DNA of 17,126 bases, from positions 1 to 17,126 of the forward strand of contig JBKPDL010000109.1 of the NCBI GenBank assembly GCA_046727855.1. The letters run 5' to 3'. Both the position numbers and the translations under genes were made by a program. Positions 7,864 through 13,134 of the stretch are shown here, in pieces. Numbering within the stretch: position 1 is the stretch's first letter; each line of letters starts with the position of its first letter. The DNA comes from DASPWV01 sp046727855 (GTDB taxonomy: Bacteria > Acidobacteriota > Vicinamibacteria > Vicinamibacterales > UBA2999). Below the pieces are notes generated by a model. The model was given only the letters and a program-made list of their open reading frames with translations. It searched no databases and was not told where the DNA came from.

Positions 7864-7870
7864 CTGTCGA

Positions 7871-8011
7871 TCATACCAACTCAGAGGCGATTTCGAGGCG
7901 TACCCGCTCGAATTCGCGCCGCATCGTCTCGAGGAGCGCCGGCGCCTGATCGAACGCGCCGCTTCGACCTGCCGCTTTGATCACGTCGGGATCGAGCGCC
8001 GGGGTCGTCAC
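7871..8011 (-). CDS. 46-residue protein resembling an internally deleted HPt domain, start overlapping the receiver gene stop
   Basis: The receiver gene's TGA (8010-8008) overlaps a GTG (8011-8009) that opens a 46-codon frame ending in TGA 7871-7873. The coding look is good: the N-terminal TTPALDPDVIKA resembles the first helix of histidine-phosphotransfer (HPt) domains, and AFDQAPALLETMRREFERVR resembles their last helix. The central helices and the phospho-accepting histidine (HTLKGS-type motif) are absent. The protein could be a short helical partner of the receiver. It could also be made as a fusion by a -1 shift at the overlap, or be the decayed remnant of a receiver-HPt fusion. A GGGAGG lies 17 nt upstream of the GTG, rather far for a ribosome-binding site. 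The next gene starts 7 bp later. The frame is clear; that it is translated is inference. Confidence 0.5.
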   Translation of the reverse strand: MTTPALDPDVIKAAGRSGAFDQAPALLETMRREFERVRLEIASELV

Positions 8012-8436
8012 GTTGGCCGGTCGTTCTGCCTCCCGCGATCGGCAAGCGCCTGTTGCAGCTTGACGACACGGGCGCCGACGCTGACACGCGCGAGAAGCTC
8101 ATCCTCTTTCGCAGGTTTGGTGACGTAATCATCGGCGCCGGCCTCCAGCCCCGCAACGACATCGGCGGGCGCGTCGCGGGATGTCAACAAGATCACGTAA
8201 GTGGGCGTTTGTGTCGCAAGCGTACGCAATCGGCGGCAAATCTCCGGGCCGTCCAGGCCCGGCATCATCCAGTCCATTATCGCGAGAGGCGGCCTCTCCG
8301 GCGTCTGCAAGACGTTCCATGCCTCCGCGCCGTCGCACGCCGTGCGCACCGCGTATCCCGCTTTGCGCAGAATCGCGGCCACCACGGTGCGCGACACTGG
8401 ATCGTCATCGGCAACGAGGACGGCCAGGGCGGACAT
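8008..8436 (-). CDS. Stand-alone response regulator receiver protein
   Basis: A CheY-like receiver of 142 residues. It shows the acidic pocket Asp10-Asp11-Asp12 (VLVADDDPVSR), phospho-acceptor Asp55 (IMDWMMPGLDG), Thr85 (ILLTSRD) and Lys107 (YVTKPAKEDE). After the last receiver helix (ELLARVSVGARVVKLQQAL) the protein stops where related proteins continue into an output domain, often GGDEF. The ATG at 8436 gives the correct receiver N-terminus; longer in-frame extensions would run into the divergent amidohydrolase gene. It heads the minus-strand operon (receiver, HPt-like micro-gene, bacilliredoxin, moaA). No cognate histidine kinase is in the window. With no output domain it probably works by protein contact or in a phosphorelay. 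Confidence 0.9.
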   Translation of the reverse strand: MSALAVLVADDDPVSRTVVAAILRKAGYAVRTACDGAEAWNVLQTPERPPLAIMDWMMPGLDGPEICRRLRTLATQTPTYVILLTSRDAPADVVAGLEAGADDYVTKPAKEDELLARVSVGARVVKLQQALADRGRQNDRPT

Positions 8437-8479
8437 CGGCGCTGATGTTACCCCAGGTTCTCTGATACTCTTTGGCGCC
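8437..8479. promoter_or_regulatory. Divergent promoter region between receiver operon and amidohydrolase gene
   Basis: Only 43 bp separate the two divergent starts, so the promoters must overlap this gap or lie in coding sequence. A GATACT at 8464-8469 resembles a -10 element for the plus strand, but there is no good -35 at the right distance. GGGG at about 8452 is the only candidate Shine-Dalgarno for the receiver gene. Confidence 0.3.
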
Positions 8480-9778
8480 ATGAAACACCGAGCGCAACTC
8501 GTCTTTTCGATCGTCTCTGGCTTGATCCTGATCACGGCGACGCCCGCCGCGGCACAGACGACGGCGCTGGTTGGCGCGCGGGTGATCGATGGCACCGGTC
8601 GTGTGATCGATGGCGGCACCGTGGTCGTACGTGACGGCAAAATTGCGCAGGTCGGGCCTGCGGCGAGCGTGCAGGTACCACCGGGCGCCGAGCGCGTCGA
8701 TCTCACGGGCATGACGCTCATGCCCGGTATCATCAACGCACACGGGCATCTCACCAACGTGATCGGCATGCGCACCGACCCCAACGGCGGGACGCGCGAG
8801 AACGTGCTGCGGCAATTGAAGACGTATGCCCAGTACGGCGTCACCTCGGTATTCAGCCTCGGCGACGAGCCCGCCCCCGCGTTTCAACTGCGCGACGAGC
8901 AGAGCTCCGGCCCCCTCGATCGCGCGCGCATCTTCCTGGCCGGCCCGGTGATCAACGGCGATTCACCCGAGGCCGTACGCGCGATGACCGACAAGGTCGC
9001 GGCGATGCATCCGGATCTGCTGAAGATTCGCATCGACGACAACCTTGGCAGCTCGCGCAAGATGCCCGAGGCGGCATGGCGCGCCGCGATCGCCCGCGCG
9101 CAGGAACTGAACATGCCGATCGCCACACACATCTTCTATCTGGCTGACGCGAAGGCAGTGCTCGCCGCCGGCTCGAACTTCATTGCGCACAGCGTGCGCG
9201 ACGTTCCGGTCGACGCGGAATTCATTTCGATGCTCAAAGCGCGCAACGCGTGCTACTCGCCCACGCTGATGCGCGAGGTATCGACCTACGTTTACGGCTC
9301 GACGCCGGTGTGGGCGAACGATCCGTTCTTTGCTCGCGGACTTGGCCCCGAGGCCGACGCCATCAAAAAGCAGATCACGGACCCGCAGCGCCAGGCCGAA
9401 GTGCAGGCCAGCAACGCTTACAAACAGGGCTTGCGTTACCAGCAAGCGCTCGAGACCGCGAAGAAGAACCTGAAGACGCTCTCGGAGCAAGGCGTGCGCA
9501 TTGCGATGGGCACCGACACGGGACCGCCAGGGCGCTTTCAGGGATTCTTCGAGCATCTCGAACTCGAGATGATGGTGGACGCAGGTCTCACGCCGATGCA
9601 GGCCATCGTCTCGGCCACCGGTACCGCGGCCGAATGCTATGGCAAGGCCGGGCAGATCGGCTCGATTGCTCCGGGCGCAGCCGCCGACTTCGTGGTGCTA
9701 AAAGGCAATCCGCTGCAGGACATCAAGGCAACGCGATCGATCGCGGCCGTCTGGATCGAAGGGCGGGCCCTTCGCTGA
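8480..9778 (+). CDS. Exported metal-dependent amidohydrolase (imidazolonepropionase/prolidase-like)
   Basis: A 432-residue amidohydrolase-superfamily protein. The N-terminus is a signal peptide (MKHRAQ, hydrophobic core, cleavage near ATPAAAQ at 21-26), so it acts in the periplasm or envelope. A composite beta-domain holds VGARVIDGTG and VVRDGKIAQVG. Metal and active-site residues are His88 and His90 (NAHGHL), Lys182 (LLKIRID, position of a possible carbamylated lysine), His217 (ATHIF), His237 (AHSVRD) and Asp346 (GTDTG). The C-terminal GSIAPGAAADFVVLKGNPL is the standard beta-domain return. Close relatives hydrolyse dipeptides or cyclic amides; the substrate cannot be set from sequence. The ATG at 8480 is chosen because it places the signal peptide at the very start; a longer frame open from 8201 only reads through the opposite gene. 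The ammonia-lyase gene follows 37 bp later. Confidence 0.88.
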   Translation: MKHRAQLVFSIVSGLILITATPAAAQTTALVGARVIDGTGRVIDGGTVVVRDGKIAQVGPAASVQVPPGAERVDLTGMTLMPGIINAHGHLTNVIGMRTDPNGGTRENVLRQLKTYAQYGVTSVFSLGDEPAPAFQLRDEQSSGPLDRARIFLAGPVINGDSPEAVRAMTDKVAAMHPDLLKIRIDDNLGSSRKMPEAAWRAAIARAQELNMPIATHIFYLADAKAVLAAGSNFIAHSVRDVPVDAEFISMLKARNACYSPTLMREVSTYVYGSTPVWANDPFFARGLGPEADAIKKQITDPQRQAEVQASNAYKQGLRYQQALETAKKNLKTLSEQGVRIAMGTDTGPPGRFQGFFEHLELEMMVDAGLTPMQAIVSATGTAAECYGKAGQIGSIAPGAAADFVVLKGNPLQDIKATRSIAAVWIEGRALR

Positions 9779-9815
9779 ATGTGGAGATCTAGATCGACTA
9801 GAAGTCATTTAACAC

Positions 9816-10967
9816 GTGCCCTTTGCCTTTGTTCCGGCCGATCGACCGCCGATCCAGGCGGCTCTCTTTTCCGACCACGATTATGCGAAACAGCGCGCAT
9901 TTTTTGCCGCACATTCGGAGTTGCCGCCGACACCGCTGCGTCGGCTTCATTCACTCGCTCGCGCCCTTGGCGTCGCCGGCATTTACGTCAAGGACGAAAC
10001 GGCACGCTTCGGTTTGAATGCATTCAAAGCCGCAGGCGCATTGTTCGCGATCGCGGCGTTGCGCGACCGTGGCGAGCTTCGCGCGGGCGAAACGCTCGTC
10101 TGCGCGAGCGAGGGCAATCACGGACGCGCGGTCGCGCGAGCCGCACGAGAAGTTGGTTGCCCGGCGCGTGTGTATCTCTCCGCCAGCGTAGCGCCGGCGC
10201 GCGTCTCGGCGATCGAGTCCGAAGGCGCCATGATCGTGCAAGTATCCGGCACCTACGATGACGCGCTTCGAGCGATGGCGGCCGACGCGCGGGCGCATGG
10301 ATGGCGGGTGATCTCCGACACAGCGCTGGACGATGAGCCGATCGACGTGCCGCGATTGATCATGCTTGGCTATACGCGGCTGATGGATGAAGCGGCCTCG
10401 CAGTGGGAGCCAGGTCCGCCGCCGGATCTCATCTTCGTGCCTGGTGGTGTCGGCGGACTGCTCGCCGCCGTCGCCGACTGGAGCGTCCAGAAGGGCGGCG
10501 ATAAACGCCCCCTCGTGGTGTGCGTCGAACCGACCGCCGCCGCCTGTTTACAAGCGTCGGCGCGCGAAGGGCGTCCGACAACCCTCAAGGGGCCCTTCGA
10601 GACCGTGATGGCCGGCCTGCGCTGCGGTGAGGTCTCGCGGGCTGGATTTAGCACGGTGCTTCAGACGGTTGACGCCTATGTCGCGATCGATGATCTGTCG
10701 GCAATCGACGCGATGCGGCTGCTCGCGACGGGCAGGGGTGGTGATCCGCGCATCAGGGCCGGTGCGTCCGGCGCTGCCGCGCTCGGCGGCCTTGTCGCGG
10801 TCATGCGCGACCCGGCACTGTCGAACGTCAAGCAGCATCTCGGGATCGGTCTGGGCTCGCGGGTCCTCGTCCTGGTGACCGAGGGCGTAACTGATCCGGA
10901 GCTGTTCGCTGCGGCGGTGGGCAATCCCAAAAATGAACACTCCAGTCCAGAAAACGCGGAACCTTAG
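9816..10967 (+). CDS. PLP-dependent lyase, diaminopropionate ammonia-lyase-like
   Basis: A 383-residue fold-type II PLP enzyme that best resembles diaminopropionate ammonia-lyase (YgeX/DpaL), which splits 2,3-diaminopropionate to pyruvate and two ammonia. Supporting motifs are the PLP lysine Lys71 in RFGLNAFKAAGA, EGNHGRAVARAAR (98-110), the phosphate loop GGVGGL (209-214), GYTRLMDE, and GLRCGEVS with AYVAIDD near the C-terminal half. The glycine-rich motif usually reads TDGNHG with a catalytic Asp; here it is SEGNHG with Glu98. The WEGY stretch of DpaL after DTA is also missing (SDTALDDEP). The true substrate may therefore be another diamino or hydroxy amino acid. The start is GTG 9816; an in-frame stop lies just upstream, so it cannot be longer. 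The gene is probably co-transcribed with the amidohydrolase gene. Confidence 0.75.
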   Translation: MPFAFVPADRPPIQAALFSDHDYAKQRAFFAAHSELPPTPLRRLHSLARALGVAGIYVKDETARFGLNAFKAAGALFAIAALRDRGELRAGETLVCASEGNHGRAVARAAREVGCPARVYLSASVAPARVSAIESEGAMIVQVSGTYDDALRAMAADARAHGWRVISDTALDDEPIDVPRLIMLGYTRLMDEAASQWEPGPPPDLIFVPGGVGGLLAAVADWSVQKGGDKRPLVVCVEPTAAACLQASAREGRPTTLKGPFETVMAGLRCGEVSRAGFSTVLQTVDAYVAIDDLSAIDAMRLLATGRGGDPRIRAGASGAAALGGLVAVMRDPALSNVKQHLGIGLGSRVLVLVTEGVTDPELFAAAVGNPKNEHSSPENAEP

Positions 10968-10984
10968 GGCGTTAACTCTCGTTT

Positions 10985-11004
10985 TATCAAGGTGTTGCCT
11001 GATA
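10985..11004. promoter_or_regulatory. Inverted repeat upstream of the sigma-54-like promoter, possible operator
   Basis: TATCA and TGATA, each followed inward by GG and CC with one bulged A, form an imperfect palindrome 9 bp upstream of the -24 element. It could be a regulator site or a chance palindrome. It sits closer to the promoter than typical NtrC-family enhancer sites. Confidence 0.25.
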
Positions 11005-11013
11005 TCCTCGGCA

Positions 11014-11029
11014 TGGCACAGCCTTTGGA
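11014..11029 (+). promoter_or_regulatory. Sigma-54 (RpoN) -24/-12 promoter for the ABC export operon
   Basis: TGGCACAGCCTTTGGA matches the sigma-54 consensus (TGGCAC, then TTGCA with the fixed spacing) at all conserved positions but one: the -12 GC is GG. The predicted transcript start is near 11040, about 46 bp before the adaptor ATG. Sigma-54 promoters need an ATP-driven enhancer-binding protein; none is encoded in this window. Confidence 0.6.
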
Positions 11030-11085
11030 GTGCAAGGCTGGCATCCTTTAGCTCTTAACGAACGTCTAAGAACGGGAACTTACGA

Positions 11086-12348
11086 ATGGACATTCAACGA
11101 CCCGCGTCGGTGGCGCGGCAGAAAAAGCTGCGCCGGATCTCTTTCGCCGTCGCCGGCGTCCTGGTGATTGGCCTCGTGTCGGTGGTGCTGGCGCGCCTGA
11201 AACCGGCGGCACCGACCGTAGAGCGGGCAACCGTGTGGGTGGATACGGTCAAACGCGGGTCGATGCTGCGGCAAGTCCGCGGTCTCGGCACGCTGATTCC
11301 CGTCGACGAAGCGCGGCGCTGGGTTCCCGCCTCGACGCAGGGACGTGTCGAGCGCATTCTCATTCGGCCCGGCGCGGTGGTCACGCCTGATACGGTGATC
11401 CTCGAGCTCTCCGATCCGCAGTTGCAGCAGCTGCTCACCGATGCGGAAAACCAGTTGCGCGCGGCCGAAGCGGATCTCAATAGTCTGCAGGCAAAGCTGA
11501 TGACCGACCGGCTGACGCAACGCTCGGTCGCTGCAACCGTCGCTGCCGATTACGAGGCCGCCAAGCTCGATAAAGAGGTGAACGAGAACCTCGCCAAGGA
11601 CGGGCTCGTGTCCGCCCTCACTTTGAAGCAATCTACCGTTCGCGCAGAATCGCTCGCCACGCGCAACAAGATCGAACAGGATCGCCTGCAAGTCGCGGAA
11701 CAGAACTTCAAGGCGCAACTGCAATCGCAGCAGGCGCGCATCGACCAGCTGCGCTCCCTTTACAACCTGCGTTACCAGCAAGTGAATCAGCTGCGGGTAC
11801 GCGCGGGCATGAACGGCGTGCTCGAACAGGTCCCGGTTGAAGTTGGCCAGCAGATCGCTCCTGGCGCCAACCTGGCGCGTGTCGCCGATCCAACGCGTCT
11901 CAAAGCAGAACTGCGCATCGCCGAAACGCAGGCGCGCGACTTGACGATCGGCCAGCGCGCGCAGGTCGACACGCGTAACGGCGTCATCGACGGCAAGGTC
12001 ATTCGGATCGATCCGGCGGCGCAGCAGGGCACGGTTACGGTGGACGTGGCGCTCGAAGGCGAGCTGCCGCGCGGTGCGCGCCCGGATCTGAGCGTGGACG
12101 GCACCATCGAGATTGAGCGTCTCGACAACGTGCTGTCCGTCGGCCGTCCGGCGTTTGGCCAGGAGCAGAGCACCGTCGGCCTCTTCAAGATCGATCCGGC
12201 CACCGGAGAGGCTTCGCGCGTCCAGGTGCAGCTCGGGAAGAGCTCAGTGAACACCATCGAAGTCGTCAGGGGAATCGGCGAGGGCGATCAAGTCATCCTG
12301 TCCGACATGTCGGCATGGGATTCGTTCGAACGAATTCGCTTGCGGTAA
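11086..12348 (+). CDS. Periplasmic adaptor (membrane fusion protein) of a MacAB-like ABC exporter
   Basis: A 420-residue HlyD/MacA-type adaptor. One N-terminal membrane anchor (about 18-37, ISFAVAGVLVIGLVSVVLA) follows a short basic cytoplasmic tail. The first lipoyl half is about 80-112 (ASTQGRVERILIRPGAVVTP) and a long alpha-hairpin, rich in Gln, Ala and Leu, runs about 112-235. The second lipoyl half starts near 240 (VRAGMNGVLEQVPVEVGQQIAPG). The beta-barrel (AELRIAETQARDL, GQRAQVDT) and a membrane-proximal domain to the C-terminus complete it. The adaptor would bridge the inner-membrane permease and an outer-membrane channel; no TolC-like gene is in view. It is the first gene of the operon behind a sigma-54-like promoter, and a 74-bp spacer with a strong hairpin separates it from the first ATPase gene. 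The transported substrate is unknown. Confidence 0.88.
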   Translation: MDIQRPASVARQKKLRRISFAVAGVLVIGLVSVVLARLKPAAPTVERATVWVDTVKRGSMLRQVRGLGTLIPVDEARRWVPASTQGRVERILIRPGAVVTPDTVILELSDPQLQQLLTDAENQLRAAEADLNSLQAKLMTDRLTQRSVAATVAADYEAAKLDKEVNENLAKDGLVSALTLKQSTVRAESLATRNKIEQDRLQVAEQNFKAQLQSQQARIDQLRSLYNLRYQQVNQLRVRAGMNGVLEQVPVEVGQQIAPGANLARVADPTRLKAELRIAETQARDLTIGQRAQVDTRNGVIDGKVIRIDPAAQQGTVTVDVALEGELPRGARPDLSVDGTIEIERLDNVLSVGRPAFGQEQSTVGLFKIDPATGEASRVQVQLGKSSVNTIEVVRGIGEGDQVILSDMSAWDSFERIRLR

Positions 12349-12380
12349 GAGGATGGCGCACACGGGCCATGAGGGGTACG

Positions 12381-12411
12381 TAGCGGCGCGGTCTTTGGAC
12401 CCGCCGATCTA
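12381..12411 (+). repeat. Intercistronic REP-like palindrome between adaptor and first ATPase genes
   Basis: CGGCG, bulged C, GGTC, loop TTTG, GACC, CGCCG gives a 9-bp stem (12384-12406), flanked by TAG on the left and CTA on the right. It ends right at the Shine-Dalgarno of the next gene. There is no T tract, so it is unlikely to stop transcription fully. It may shield mRNA from decay or adjust translation of the ATPase. Its shape resembles dispersed palindromic repeats common in environmental bacterial genomes; membership is inference. Confidence 0.6.
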
Positions 12412-12417
12412 AAGGAG
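12411..12417 (+). promoter_or_regulatory. Strong ribosome-binding site for the first ATPase gene
   Basis: AAAGGAG lies 5 nt before ATG 12423 and is the only near-perfect Shine-Dalgarno in the window. It fixes the start of the first ABC ATPase and sits directly 3' of the hairpin. Confidence 0.8.
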
Positions 12418-12422
12418 TAACG

Positions 12423-13121
12423 ATGAACGCAACGCAGCCGCTGATCATGCTCGAAGGCATCAAGAAGGTGTTTTACACCGACGAAGTTGAGACGCACGCC
12501 CTCGCGGGCATTCACCTCGAGATTGCGCAGGGCGAATACGTCGCTATCGCCGGCCCGTCAGGCTGCGGCAAGTCGACGCTGCTCGCGATTCTCGGCCTGC
12601 TCGACACGCCGACCGAGGGCACCTACCTGTTGAATGGCAACCATGTTTCCAACCTGTCGCTCTCCGAACGCGCCCGAGTGCGCAACCGGGAGATCGGGTT
12701 CATCTTCCAGAGCTTCAACCTGATTGGCGATCTGACGGTGTTCGAGAACGTCGAGCTGCCATTGATCTATCGCGGCATGAAGTCGGCTGAGCGCCGCGAG
12801 CGCGCCAACGCCGCGCTCGAGCGCGTCGGCATGGCGCATCGTGCGAAGCACCTGCCCTCACAGCTGTCCGGCGGTCAGCAGCAGCGTGTTGCCGTTGCTC
12901 GCGCCGTGGCCGGCCAGCCCTCGATTTTGCTCGCGGACGAGCCGACGGGAAACCTCGACTCGAAGAACGGCGAAGCGGTGATGGATCTGCTGCGCGAGCT
13001 GCACCGGCAGGGCGCGACGATCTGCATGGTCACTCACGATCCGCGCTACGCGGCGCATGCCGATCGCAGCGTGCATCTGTTTGACGGACGCGTCGTCGAA
13101 GAAAGCGCGGCGGTCGTCTAA
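12423..13121 (+). CDS. ABC transporter ATPase, MacB/LolD type (first copy)
   Basis: A 232-residue ATPase with all functional motifs intact: Walker A GPSGCGKST (44-52), Q-loop Gln96 (FIFQSFN), signature LSGGQQQRVAVARA (148-161), Walker B ILLADEP (168-174), D-loop NLDS, and switch His205 (MVTHDP). It belongs to the MacB/LolD/FtsE-like subgroup that powers mechanotransmission transporters, with a dimer docking on FtsX-type permeases in the cytoplasm. It follows the adaptor gene and precedes the ADOP permease gene by 13 bp, so it is very probably that permease's motor. Confidence 0.92.
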   Translation: MNATQPLIMLEGIKKVFYTDEVETHALAGIHLEIAQGEYVAIAGPSGCGKSTLLAILGLLDTPTEGTYLLNGNHVSNLSLSERARVRNREIGFIFQSFNLIGDLTVFENVELPLIYRGMKSAERRERANAALERVGMAHRAKHLPSQLSGGQQQRVAVARAVAGQPSILLADEPTGNLDSKNGEAVMDLLRELHRQGATICMVTHDPRYAAHADRSVHLFDGRVVEESAAVV

Positions 13122-13134
13122 GCCGGTACTGGTA

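Noticed and set aside
8201..8479. N-terminal extension of the amidohydrolase frame
   Set aside because: It is antisense to the receiver gene and would bury the clear signal peptide that starts at ATG 8480.
8437..8844. N-terminal extension of the receiver protein frame
   Set aside because: It is antisense to the amidohydrolase gene. The receiver fold begins properly at ATG 8436.
11019..11040. CAGCCTT / AAGGCTG inverted repeat as a terminator of the ammonia-lyase gene
   Set aside because: It overlaps the sigma-54-like element, has an 8-nt loop and no T tract. The promoter reading explains the same bases better.
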